Origin: Paucimonas lemoignei
GTDB taxonomy: Bacteria; Pseudomonadota; Gammaproteobacteria; Pseudomonadales; Pseudomonadaceae
Assembly: GCA_900475325.1 (NCBI GenBank)
Contig: LS483371.1
Location: 5,176,001 to 5,240,000 of the forward strand
Reading direction: 5' to 3'
DNA length: 64,000 bases
How positions within the stretch are numbered: the stretch's first letter is position 1; each line of letters starts with the position of its first letter. A model generated the notes under the pieces. The model did not search any database and was not told where the DNA came from. It saw nothing but the letters and a program-made list of their open reading frames with translations. Of this stretch, positions 17,183-25,954 are shown piece by piece. Position numbers and translations under genes: made by a program.

Positions 17183-18807
17183 CGCGGGCTCGACACCTCA
17201 AAAACACCTCGCCAGCGCAGCCCGGCAAAACCGATCAGCACCAGCGCAACGGCAAAACAGGTCAGGCCTGCCGCCGGGAACGCCAGCCGCTCAAGCCCTC
17301 GATACAGCGCGCCAATATCTGCCAGGCAACGCCAGTCTTCGGACGCGTACATCCGGCTGGTGGCCGTTTTGAACGTACAGCCGGTGAACAACGCCAGCTG
17401 CAACCAGGTAATCGCTGCAAACAGGCACACCGCGTAGCCCAGCCAGATGCGCCCCAGGGTCACGCAGAACACCCAGCGCTGCTTCAGCTCGTTGGCGCCC
17501 AGGGCAAACAGCAGGCTCAGCGGCGCGGCAAAAATATGCAGGTACCAACCGGGTGTCCCGGCGCCGACTTTCTCATCCGCAAGCCTGGCCAGCAGGTAGT
17601 AGAGCAGGCTGATCAACACCCCGCCGACCAGCCCCGCCGCCAGCATTGCCAAAGGATCGCGCCCGCGAACCCGCAATAGCGATGCCGCAGCCAGCACCAT
17701 CGTCATGCCCCATAAGGGCAGCATCAGCGTCACCGGCGGATAGGCGCTGGACGCCGTGCCGCCCCAGATGAACGTAAGGCCCATATTCAACAAGCCTTTG
17801 ACCAACATCAGCGGATGCTCGAAGCCGGCAAGCCAGAACGGCGACGCCACCTCATCCCGGTGCGCCAGTTCCTCAAGGCCCGTGAGGCTGCCGCGCTCGG
17901 CGATGTTCGCCAGGTAACCCCGGCTGGCGATACTCACCACCAGCCCCGCCGCTATCAAACCACCGAACCAGGTCCTGATGCGCTCGCGCGGATCTTCGGC
18001 GTTCAACCCCATCCAGGCGAGCCAGCCGAGCATCACCAGGGTGACGGGCAGGAAGATCACCTTGGTCAGCCCGCCAACGCCGAGCAGCACCCCAAGGCCT
18101 GCATACCACCACCACGACACTGGCGTGATGACCCGCTTCACCGCCCAGGCCCAGACCAGCCCGAACAGCAGCACCACCAAGGCGTCGTTGCCCAGGCGGG
18201 CAAATTCCGGCAGCAGCCCGGGAAACAGCAGCACCCAGCACGACACTACCCAGGCGTAATCGCCGACCAATTGCGGGGCCAGCGTCTGCAGCCCACGCAT
18301 TGTCGCCGCGACGCCAATGAGCAGCCCGGCAAACGCCATCGACCAAGACACCAACCGCAACCAGAACAACTGCGCCGCCCAGGAAAGGTCGGCCGTCCAC
18401 CCCACCAGCGGCGCCATCACGCGGTAGTACAACGGTGGGTGCTGCGCCTGCCAGTTGGGCGCCTGGCCCGGCGCAAACAGTCGTGCAGAGGGTGGTAAAT
18501 CATGGGCAGAGCGCGCACCGGAGGGAGAGCCTGAAAACCATTGACGATAGGTCAAACCGCCGTTGTCGTCGAACGCGGGCACCGGCCGGTAAGGCATCGG
18601 CATCGCCGCCTGATATTCCTCGACATCACGGGAAATGCGGCCGGACGCAAAGGACGGGGCCTTTTGCGTGTCAGCCAGCTGTTGCGCGAATGAATAATGA
18701 GCCGTTTCGTCGTAGCCCTCCCAGGGGGGCGTCAGGGCGATGAATGAAAGGCCCAGCAGGTAAACGGCCAGGCTCACCATCACCGCAAGCCGCCACCCGG
18801 CTTTCAA
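17179..18807 (-). CDS. GT-C type membrane glycosyltransferase candidate
   Basis: A 542-residue polytopic membrane protein. Right after its first helix it has T-P-P-W-E-G-Y-D-E-T-A-H-Y-S-F, matching the P-P-x-x-G-x-D-E-x-x-H first-loop motif of GT-C/PMT-like transferases in which the acidic pair is catalytic. About ten further helices follow. It overlaps by four bases with both the preceding 1051-residue gene and the following flippase, so the three are translationally coupled. Donor and acceptor are not identifiable. Confidence 0.75.
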   Translation of the reverse strand: MKAGWRLAVMVSLAVYLLGLSFIALTPPWEGYDETAHYSFAQQLADTQKAPSFASGRISRDVEEYQAAMPMPYRPVPAFDDNGGLTYRQWFSGSPSGARSAHDLPPSARLFAPGQAPNWQAQHPPLYYRVMAPLVGWTADLSWAAQLFWLRLVSWSMAFAGLLIGVAATMRGLQTLAPQLVGDYAWVVSCWVLLFPGLLPEFARLGNDALVVLLFGLVWAWAVKRVITPVSWWWYAGLGVLLGVGGLTKVIFLPVTLVMLGWLAWMGLNAEDPRERIRTWFGGLIAAGLVVSIASRGYLANIAERGSLTGLEELAHRDEVASPFWLAGFEHPLMLVKGLLNMGLTFIWGGTASSAYPPVTLMLPLWGMTMVLAAASLLRVRGRDPLAMLAAGLVGGVLISLLYYLLARLADEKVGAGTPGWYLHIFAAPLSLLFALGANELKQRWVFCVTLGRIWLGYAVCLFAAITWLQLALFTGCTFKTATSRMYASEDWRCLADIGALYRGLERLAFPAAGLTCFAVALVLIGFAGLRWRGVFEVSSPR

Positions 18808-21800
18808 GGGCAGATACTCAATGGCGAACGGCCTATGACGGCGGCCACCCGTGCGGCCGGAAAGTCGAGTTTTCGATAGCGCACTGCGCTGACCTGCAGC
18901 ACCGTGCGGACCCCAAACGGGGCAATGGATTTGAGTTTGATGCGTAGCTGGCTATCCCGAGGGAACACCGGGAACCTGACACTGTGTTCGTTTGGATTGA
19001 ACGTGAGCGGCACGCCGAGGAAGTCATCAATCAGCGCCACATGCCGGGTACTGCTGCCAATCAGCGGCACCGACTGCTGCCATCCCGTAATGGTGTAGTC
19101 GAACTCAACGACGTACGCGGCGGTTTCACAGCCCGCCGCACTGCGGGGCAACGCATCTACCGGGATGACGATGTCATGGGCAGCGGCGGCGTCCGCGAGG
19201 GGCCAGTCAATCCAGTCGGGCGCTTGTGAATAGCGCTCGCCCTTTTTCCAGAACGATTCGAATTTGGAGTGGGCCACAAAATCGTAGGAAGAAATGATGT
19301 ATTCAAAGACCGGCCACCTTGATCGCACCAGCCAGTTGTCATACCAGATGAAATTATTGACGTAGCGGCCTGAGGGCACCGAAATCAACTGCGGATCCAG
19401 CGCCTGCATGCCCTTGAGGTAATCGGAAAATAACGCGGTATCGAAAGCATGGAAAAAGAAATCGATGTTTGACGCCGAAGGCACCTGATTGACGACCTTG
19501 GCACTGAGAATGCCTTTCATCAGTTGAAAGACCGGCGTGATGGTGCCCACGGTATTGAACTCGGATTTGTCCAGTTCACCAAAATGCAGCCCGTAAGAAA
19601 GTGGTCGGGTTTTTATGTGCCCTCGCAAGTCAACCGAGCCACGCTCCATGTCCACATTGATCACACTGGCCGATTGGCCAGTGCTCACTAGCCACAGCTG
19701 CGGTTGGCCTTTTATTTGTGCGAGCACGGCCTTGTCATCAAACGCCACCCGAGTAATGGCGGTCTCACCCTCTTCGATGTCCAGATTGAAACTGAACGCG
19801 CCGTCAGGGTTGACCTGTAAAACTACGTCGTAAGATGCACCTCGATCAAAATCGAAGGGCAACGGATGATGAGCGGAATCAACCACTACCACGCCACCCG
19901 CGTATATCCGGGCGATGCGGTAGGTATGCCCCGCCAGCGTTAACTGATCGCCGACTCGCAGTTTTTCCTGCTCCTCATCACGAAACCGAAGTTGTAACTG
20001 CGCGCCGCGATAGAGGCCGTCGTAGAAATACCCGTCGTAGGTGTTCTGCTCCAACACCAGCCGACCGTTATTGAAGTTGATGTACTGCTCGGCCTCTTTC
20101 CTGAAGCAATCTATATTTTTCTGGTATTGCCCACTTTCTTCGGCCTGGGTCGACTCGCTGAAATAAATGACGCCCAACGCCCGGTCGACCTCGGCAATCA
20201 TCCGCTCAGCCCTGCCAAACAGGCAGAAATCTCCCGCAGCCAACGCCGCGGGAATGGGCTCATCGACCTTGATCCGGTAAAGGTTCTTAACGCCCGCGTC
20301 ATAGCCACTGACAAAGGTGAATTCCGGGTATATCACTCTGGAAGAGGGGTTGGCGTTGGCATAATCCAGAGCCAGAAATTGAGACGAGTGATACCTGTCA
20401 TCGGGTTCGATGCTCAGCGGATAAAACGGGATCTTCACCCCCAGGTCCGGCTGATTCATGAAAATCGCGCTGTCCATAATTCGCATGACCCGGAGGTTAT
20501 TCGGGATATTGAGCACAAAGAAAACCGAATACAGACATCCCGCTACAGCGACCACCAATAGCCAGGGCGCTACCGATAGAACGTCGTAAAGCACGCCGGT
20601 GAAGGGGTTGCGTTTTAATCCCGAAAAGTTGATCCGTCGTAACCCTGCATTAATCAGGAAGATGATGCTGCAGATCAGAATGACCTTGATGGCGCTGTCG
20701 GCGTATTGCTCGCCCGAATAACTGGCAAATAACGACGTCAGGCCCAGCAACCCATAGACCCCTCCAATCAGAGCAAAAAAGAAAAACCCACGGTCGGCGG
20801 GCCGCGTGGACAACCATGTCACTGCCCACAAAACAGGGACGCCCAGCAGGCTGACCACCAGCTTGGCCGATACTTTGAAGGTCGAACTGTTGGGCCGGGA
20901 AAAGTCCAGCGGCGAATGGAGAAACTCGTTCGGGTAGCTGCCATAGAACCAAGTCTGATTACGCGAAATATCCAACAGGTAGGTCAACGGTTGTTGCGAG
21001 CCAAACAACAGCGTGTTGGTCATCATCAGTGCAGCCATCGACATCAACACCAGCGCAATCGAAGCCAGCGCCAATCGCATGGGCCTGGCGCGCAGCACGA
21101 GAGCATTGGCGAACAGTATCGACAGCAACAGATAAAAGGCCTGTTCGCTCCCCAGGTAAAACGAGAGCACAAAGGCTGCAACCTGAACAAACAGGATCGA
21201 GCGATAAAAACGGTGCGCGAAGTCTTCCCGGTACTGGGAACTGGCCATGCGAGAAGCCAGGTATGAAATATATAAAAAGGGAACGATGGATCGAATCGCA
21301 TAGACATGTACACCCTCAATAGGGTTTTGCGTGCCAAAGGCGAAGCGATTGGTGACCAGTAGCCCGATCAATATCAGCCACGCCAGAACCAGCCGATTGC
21401 CGCGCAACCCCAACCAGTAAAAGATCAGGAAATAGCCAAAGGGCAGCAACAGGTCGACCAGCTTGGCCGAGAACTGGGACGCGAAAAAATCGCCGCCGAA
21501 AAACTTGAACACCGGATAAATGATCAGCGGGATGAACTGACCATGAAAATAGAAAAAATCACGCCCCGGCCATTCCCCTGCTTCCATTCGCTTGAGCGGG
21601 AAAAACAGCTGAAACGCGCCGTCATATTGCGACCCGTCATAAATACGTGCCGACACGTAGACATTGAGCAGGCCAAAGACCAGGTAAAACACGATTACGA
21701 AAATGCTGAACAGGCTGAGGAGTTTATGGCGATGCACCCACCGCCCGAGAATCCGCAGGCTAAGCACTGCCGCAACGATGGCGACCGCCAGGGGAAAGAG

Positions 21801-21959
21801 TTTCAGAGCAGGAAGATAACGATCTGAAAAAAACACGCCCACAACGCCCAAGAGCATGACTACAACCGCTAAACATAAAAAAGCACCTCGCACGTTAGCT
21901 GCGGATTCGCGCTCAGACACCAGCCATTGCAGGGTTCGGGACATTAATAGTTTCAGCAT
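18804..21959 (-). CDS. Large membrane protein with periplasmic C-terminal half (unknown)
   Basis: Predicted 1051 residues. The first ~490 are about twelve membrane helices. An external loop after the third helix has R-I-Y-D-G-S-Q-Y-D-G-A-F-Q-L-F, possibly a GT-C-like acidic loop. The remaining ~560 residues are hydrophilic and rich in beta-type segments, presumably periplasmic. I do not recognise the family. An ORF extending to 22295 adds 112 residues that read as antisense of the neighbouring sequence, so ATG 21959 is preferred. It lies about 100 bases after the GT2 paralogue and overlaps the next gene by ATGA. A large glycosyl or phosphoglycosyl transferase acting outside the membrane is plausible. 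Confidence 0.7.
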   Translation of the reverse strand: MLKLLMSRTLQWLVSERESAANVRGAFLCLAVVVMLLGVVGVFFSDRYLPALKLFPLAVAIVAAVLSLRILGRWVHRHKLLSLFSIFVIVFYLVFGLLNVYVSARIYDGSQYDGAFQLFFPLKRMEAGEWPGRDFFYFHGQFIPLIIYPVFKFFGGDFFASQFSAKLVDLLLPFGYFLIFYWLGLRGNRLVLAWLILIGLLVTNRFAFGTQNPIEGVHVYAIRSIVPFLYISYLASRMASSQYREDFAHRFYRSILFVQVAAFVLSFYLGSEQAFYLLLSILFANALVLRARPMRLALASIALVLMSMAALMMTNTLLFGSQQPLTYLLDISRNQTWFYGSYPNEFLHSPLDFSRPNSSTFKVSAKLVVSLLGVPVLWAVTWLSTRPADRGFFFFALIGGVYGLLGLTSLFASYSGEQYADSAIKVILICSIIFLINAGLRRINFSGLKRNPFTGVLYDVLSVAPWLLVVAVAGCLYSVFFVLNIPNNLRVMRIMDSAIFMNQPDLGVKIPFYPLSIEPDDRYHSSQFLALDYANANPSSRVIYPEFTFVSGYDAGVKNLYRIKVDEPIPAALAAGDFCLFGRAERMIAEVDRALGVIYFSESTQAEESGQYQKNIDCFRKEAEQYINFNNGRLVLEQNTYDGYFYDGLYRGAQLQLRFRDEEQEKLRVGDQLTLAGHTYRIARIYAGGVVVVDSAHHPLPFDFDRGASYDVVLQVNPDGAFSFNLDIEEGETAITRVAFDDKAVLAQIKGQPQLWLVSTGQSASVINVDMERGSVDLRGHIKTRPLSYGLHFGELDKSEFNTVGTITPVFQLMKGILSAKVVNQVPSASNIDFFFHAFDTALFSDYLKGMQALDPQLISVPSGRYVNNFIWYDNWLVRSRWPVFEYIISSYDFVAHSKFESFWKKGERYSQAPDWIDWPLADAAAAHDIVIPVDALPRSAAGCETAAYVVEFDYTITGWQQSVPLIGSSTRHVALIDDFLGVPLTFNPNEHSVRFPVFPRDSQLRIKLKSIAPFGVRTVLQVSAVRYRKLDFPAARVAAVIGRSPLSICP

Positions 21960-22060
21960 CGCGCACTCGTTAGGTGTGAGCCGCCCGCGGTGGCTGACGC
22001 CGCTGCGGGAGGCCCCTTGCGTGTTGGAAGTCGTACAACGCGGGAATAAAACTGACGGCT

Positions 22061-23092
22061 TCACGTCACCACATTGAGCTTTTCCCGTCGGGTCATGCGG
22101 GCGCTGGTGAACTCCTGGCCCACGTGGTAACTGGGCCCTTCGTTGGAGAGGCTCGCCATGTTGATGATGTATTCGCCGAGCACCAGCAGCACCAGGGAGA
22201 TCAGGAAGAACATGCTCGATTGCAGCAATGAAACACTGACCCAGCCGGGGGCGACTTCGGTTTTGAAAATCGCGACAGCGACCACGTAGATGCAATACAG
22301 CAGGTTGGCCACGGCGCCGAACAGCGACAGGGTTGTCACCAGCCGCATCGGGGCGCGGGTGGTGGACACCAGCAGGCGCATGCCCCGGTCGATGCTGTCG
22401 CCGAGGCGTTTTTTGCGACAGGCATTGGGCGCGGTGCTGTAACGCAGATAAGCGCGGACAAAACCACCGGTCGCGGGTAAGTGCCGGTAGGACGTCGCCG
22501 GTTGCGGATGCTGCAGGATGAAATTGATCACCCGACGATTAAGCACCCGGTATTGCGGCGCTTCGGTGACCAGATAGATCCCGTTGAACCAGCGATACAA
22601 CCGATGAAATACCGCGAACGCCCAGCGGTACGGCAAGGTTTGCGCAGGCTTCTGATCGTTGTAGGCAAATACGACATCGGTATCGTTTATCGCCCGTTCA
22701 AGCATGTTCGGCAAAAAATCGATGTCGTCCGAGAGTGGGTCCACTACGGCAACAAAATCTCCGAGGGCATTCTCCAGACCGACCCAGAACGCGGTATCGA
22801 TATCGACTTCCTTGGTCAGGGCATACACCTGCAAGTTGGCGATCCCTGCCTCACTGGTCAGCTGCTTCAAAAGAGCAACACTCTCGTCTTCCGAGGCATT
22901 GTCCACCACGATCAATTCGTAATCGCTGACCTTGCCCGCGATCAGTAAGGCTGTTTTATCGAGGATGGTTTCGATCATCCCCACCTGATTTCTCATCACC
23001 AACACGACGGATAGAAATGGCACTTGAATCTCCTCCCCACTTGCAGCGCTCACCGAGTCGAATGGACATTGCTCATGGCGGTTGTCGATCAA
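22061..23092 (-). CDS. GtrB/ArnC-like bactoprenol glycosyltransferase, second copy
   Basis: A 343-residue GT2 with two C-terminal membrane helices, closely related to the 8199-9221 product. Shared blocks include Y-E-L-I-V-V-D-N-A-S, V-Y-A-L-T-K-E-V-D, G-W-V-S-V-S-L-L-Q-S, E-G-P-x-Y-H-V-G-Q-E-F and S-A-R-M-T-R-R-E-K-L-N-V. The C-terminal third is almost identical, while the catalytic part has diverged and the N-terminus has an extra ~15 residues. The two copies lie in opposite orientation about 13 kb apart. It overlaps the preceding GT2 gene by ATGA. Confidence 0.85.
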   Translation of the reverse strand: MIDNRHEQCPFDSVSAASGEEIQVPFLSVVLVMRNQVGMIETILDKTALLIAGKVSDYELIVVDNASEDESVALLKQLTSEAGIANLQVYALTKEVDIDTAFWVGLENALGDFVAVVDPLSDDIDFLPNMLERAINDTDVVFAYNDQKPAQTLPYRWAFAVFHRLYRWFNGIYLVTEAPQYRVLNRRVINFILQHPQPATSYRHLPATGGFVRAYLRYSTAPNACRKKRLGDSIDRGMRLLVSTTRAPMRLVTTLSLFGAVANLLYCIYVVAVAIFKTEVAPGWVSVSLLQSSMFFLISLVLLVLGEYIINMASLSNEGPSYHVGQEFTSARMTRREKLNVVT

Positions 23093-24168
23093 ATTCTTCG
23101 GATGACGGTTGCCATCATCAAACCCAGGTTGCCCAATAGCGTTTGCCGATAAAGGCCCGAGCGCCGAAGGCGTAACAAGCGCTTCACTAATGGCTCAGCG
23201 CGCAAGGCCTTGAACTCTTCCAGCACGTGACGATTTTCGTCCGTCAAACAATGTTTAACGGTTTCCAGGCCCGCGATATTGGTGGTGTTCCACTGTTTGA
23301 AGCGCCCCTCAAACATCATTCGCAACCTGAGCGCGCGCGCCCGCCAGCCGGCGTTGGAACCCACCAGATTGCGAGTGTGTTGCCGGTAGCGCACATAGCT
23401 GTTGGCGTCGTAAAACATCCGCCCGCCAGCGCCGCTGACCAGCAGGTACGCCCACCAGTCATGGGAAACGATATCCAGCGCGTGGCCTGCCTCCTCAAGC
23501 AGCAGCCGGGTGGCGTGGTTGAACACCATGGTGTTGCCGCCGCCGATGCTTTGCACCAGGGCATTGGTGAAGGTCGGGGGCCTGCGAAACAACGGCGAAT
23601 AACCAAGGAACTCATCACTCTCGCTGACCAATTGCGTGCGCCCGAAATACAGTGCAGGCACCTCCTGCGGACCTTGTTTCAGCCAGTTCAAGGCAGTCTG
23701 TAACTTGTCCGGCTCCCAGACATCGTCCTGATCGCACCAGGCGTAGTACTTGGCCACCAATGCCTTGTTGCACACATGGCCAACGAAGTTCCTGGCAAAT
23801 CCCCGACAGGGGCCGTGCCATAGGCTGATTTTGTCCTGACCCCATAACCGACGATAACGCGCGGCGATATTCCATGTTTCATCTTCGGAACCATCGTCGG
23901 AAATAGCCACGTGCCAATCGGTAAAGGTCTGGGCCTGGATAGACTCCATCTGCTTGTCGAGAAAACCCTGACCGTTGTAAGTACACATCAATATCAGGAC
24001 GGAAAATGGCCCCGATGCCGTATGTTCAGATTCGACAGCTACCGCCTCAAACGGCGCCGTGTCGCAATCCGGTTCGATGGAACGCTCGGGTTTTTCATCT
24101 ACACGCGTAAAGCTCCGTGAACTGCCATGAATACTGCTTGAGGTTCCTGTCAAATGATCATTGATCAT
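23089..24168 (-). CDS. Rhamnosyltransferase-like glycosyltransferase (GT2)
   Basis: A 359-residue GT2. After a ~60-residue polar leader comes F-S-V-L-I-L-M-C-T-Y-N-G, then A-I-S-D-D-G-S-E-D-E-T and Y-A-W-C-D-Q-D-D-V-W. The D-Q-D-D-V-W motif is typical of the dTDP-rhamnosyl/alpha-L-Rha transferase group. The longest open frame starts with TTG at 24225; ATG 24168 is chosen as a canonical codon with AGG about eleven bases upstream. It is the first gene of the minus-strand arm. Sugar specificity is family inference only. Confidence 0.8.
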   Translation of the reverse strand: MINDHLTGTSSSIHGSSRSFTRVDEKPERSIEPDCDTAPFEAVAVESEHTASGPFSVLILMCTYNGQGFLDKQMESIQAQTFTDWHVAISDDGSEDETWNIAARYRRLWGQDKISLWHGPCRGFARNFVGHVCNKALVAKYYAWCDQDDVWEPDKLQTALNWLKQGPQEVPALYFGRTQLVSESDEFLGYSPLFRRPPTFTNALVQSIGGGNTMVFNHATRLLLEEAGHALDIVSHDWWAYLLVSGAGGRMFYDANSYVRYRQHTRNLVGSNAGWRARALRLRMMFEGRFKQWNTTNIAGLETVKHCLTDENRHVLEEFKALRAEPLVKRLLRLRRSGLYRQTLLGNLGLMMATVIRRI

Positions 24169-24506
24169 CGATGGTTTACCTGAGCCAGTGATATTCGTCC
24201 GTGTGTAAAGCAGTGTGGCAGTCAAAACAGGGGGCAGACTGTTTTCGCGATGGATGGTCGGACTTTATTCAACGCATTGATATCAAGAACCAAAAAAACA
24301 ACTTTTATCCCACCCGTATAACTAAGTGTATTGCCTGATTAACAACTAACCGTAACGCCAGGTTAACTAACTCATTAGTGTAAGGCTGTATAGCGAGACA
24401 TCTGTTACCTGAGGCGCCTGGAGCAACGAACGTTCGATAACCGCGCATTGAAGGCCGCTTTGCCACATAATCCCCAGCGTTCTGTTCACTGCAAGGTTCA
24501 TCTTCA
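24169..24506. other. Divergent intergenic region
   Basis: AT-rich spacer between the minus-strand glycan arm and the plus-strand ModA-like gene. It must contain promoters in both directions. I see TA-rich blocks (CCTGATTAACAACTAACC, GGTTAACTAACTCATTAG) but no confident -35/-10 pair and no REP element. Confidence 0.5.
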
Positions 24507-25298
24507 ATGAGAAAAATTCTTCCGTATCTGCTTGGCGCTGCCCTCTCCTTCTCCCCTGTGGCCTATCTCAGCGCCGCGACAGCTGCCAAACCCGTGTCCC
24601 TGGTCATCCTCAGCTCGGGCGGCATCATGGGCGCATTCAATGCCATCAGCGCCGACTACGAACAACGCACCGGTGTGCGGCTGGTGGTTCAGGCCGCGCC
24701 CTCGATGGGATCAACGCCCCAGGCCATCCCCAATCGGCTGGACCGCAACGAGCCTGCCGATGTGGTGCTGATGGTCAGTTCTGCCCTGGACAAGCTGATC
24801 AAGAATGGCCAGGTCGACCCTAAAAGCCGCGTGGATCTGGGCAAATCCTACATTGCCATGGCCATCCGTCATGGCGACCCGAAGCCTGATATCAGCACGA
24901 TGGAAGCGTTCAAGCAGACCCTGATCGACGCCAAATCCATCGCTTATTCGGACAGTGCCAGCGGTGTGTACCTGTCCCGTGTGCTGTTCAATCAGATGCA
25001 CATTGCCGAACGCCTGCAGAGCAAGAGCCGCATGATTCCCGCCGAGCCAGTGGGCGAAGTGGTTGCGCGGGGCGAGGCGCAGATTGGCTTCCAGCAATTG
25101 AGCGAGCTCAAGCCTGTGCAGGGCATCGATATCATCGGCCTGATCCCCGAGCAGGCTCAGCAGATGACCTTGTATTCCGGTGGCGTGTCAGCCCGCAGCG
25201 CCCATCCGGAGCAAGCCCGTGAGCTGCTGCAATACCTGGGCTCCCAGGCAGCGGCCAGCGCGATCAAGACCAGCGGGCTGGATCCGGTGGTGAAGTAA
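24507..25298 (+). CDS. ModA-like periplasmic substrate-binding protein, orphan
   Basis: A 263-residue secreted protein with a signal peptide ending near S-A-A-T-A-A. It shows the ModA/extracellular binding protein type 11 pattern: L-S-S-G-G-I-M-G-A-F in the first ligand loop, then P-A-D-V-V-L-M-V-S-S-A-L-D-K-L, A-Y-S-D-S-A-S-G-V-Y and G-E-A-Q-I-G-F-Q-Q. No permease or ATPase gene accompanies it, so it may serve a transporter encoded elsewhere or act as a sensor protein. The ligand (molybdate, tungstate or an organic compound) cannot be told. Confidence 0.8.
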   Translation: MRKILPYLLGAALSFSPVAYLSAATAAKPVSLVILSSGGIMGAFNAISADYEQRTGVRLVVQAAPSMGSTPQAIPNRLDRNEPADVVLMVSSALDKLIKNGQVDPKSRVDLGKSYIAMAIRHGDPKPDISTMEAFKQTLIDAKSIAYSDSASGVYLSRVLFNQMHIAERLQSKSRMIPAEPVGEVVARGEAQIGFQQLSELKPVQGIDIIGLIPEQAQQMTLYSGGVSARSAHPEQARELLQYLGSQAAASAIKTSGLDPVVK

Positions 25299-25305
25299 GC
25301 CGCTG

Positions 25306-25387
25306 TTCGCAGCCTTCGGCAGCTCCTACAGGTTCTGCGTTTCTCCAGGTACACCGATGTCCTGTAGGAGCTGCCGAAGGCTGCGAA
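25306..25387. repeat. Inverted pair of TGTAGGAGCTGCC repeats
   Basis: TTCGCAGCCTTCGGC...CTCCTACAGG (25306-25332) and its exact reverse complement (25361-25387) face each other across 28 bases. The same unit recurs near 39180, 42733, 54309, 54619 and 56424, so it is a dispersed Pseudomonas palindromic repeat. It may act as the terminator for the two convergent genes. Confidence 0.9.
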
Positions 25388-25412
25388 CGACGGTGCATCA
25401 GACACACCAACA

Positions 25413-25871
25413 TCACACCGCCAACTCCACCAACTCGGCCCTCACGCCCTGCTCATCGATGTGCAGCAGGGCCACCGTGATAGGCAGTTTGAATCGCCGA
25501 GGCCCTGCGCTGCCGGGATTGATGACCAGCACTCCGTCAATCGCCTGGATCAGCGGCTTGTGGGAGTGGCCGATGACGACCACCTCAATGCCATCAGGCA
25601 AAGGCTTTGGCACGTCGGCCAGGATGTGGGTGACGTAAATGCCCACGCCCTGCACGTCCAGCCGCGCAGAAAACGGCACTTCCCCGGCCCAGCTGTCGTC
25701 CTGATCGTTGTTGCCTCGAACCACGGTCAGCGGTGCGATGGCGCGCAAGGCGTCGAGGATCTCGGGCTTGCCGATATCCCCTGCGTGGATCAACTGCTCG
25801 CAGCTCTGCAAGGCTGCCAGGGCCTGGGGACGCATCAAGCCGTGGGTGTCGGAAATCAGGCCGATTTTCAT
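25413..25871 (-). CDS. YfcE/MJ0936-family metallophosphoesterase
   Basis: A 152-residue phosphodiesterase with all metal-site motifs in order: D-T-H-G near the start, G-D-I-G, R-G-N-N-D, and G-H-S-H, then G-S-A-G-P-R-R. The length and the N-terminal M-K-I-G-L-I-S-D-T-H-G fit the small YfcE family. It stands alone and converges on the ModA-like gene. The cellular substrate is unknown. Confidence 0.88.
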   Translation of the reverse strand: MKIGLISDTHGLMRPQALAALQSCEQLIHAGDIGKPEILDALRAIAPLTVVRGNNDQDDSWAGEVPFSARLDVQGVGIYVTHILADVPKPLPDGIEVVVIGHSHKPLIQAIDGVLVINPGSAGPRRFKLPITVALLHIDEQGVRAELVELAV

Positions 25872-25954
25872 GAGGGGTGCTCAGGCATCCGAATGGATTG
25901 GAGCCTGAGCATACCGGTGTGCAGCCCGTCCGAACCAGACACAGCCCATCGCCA

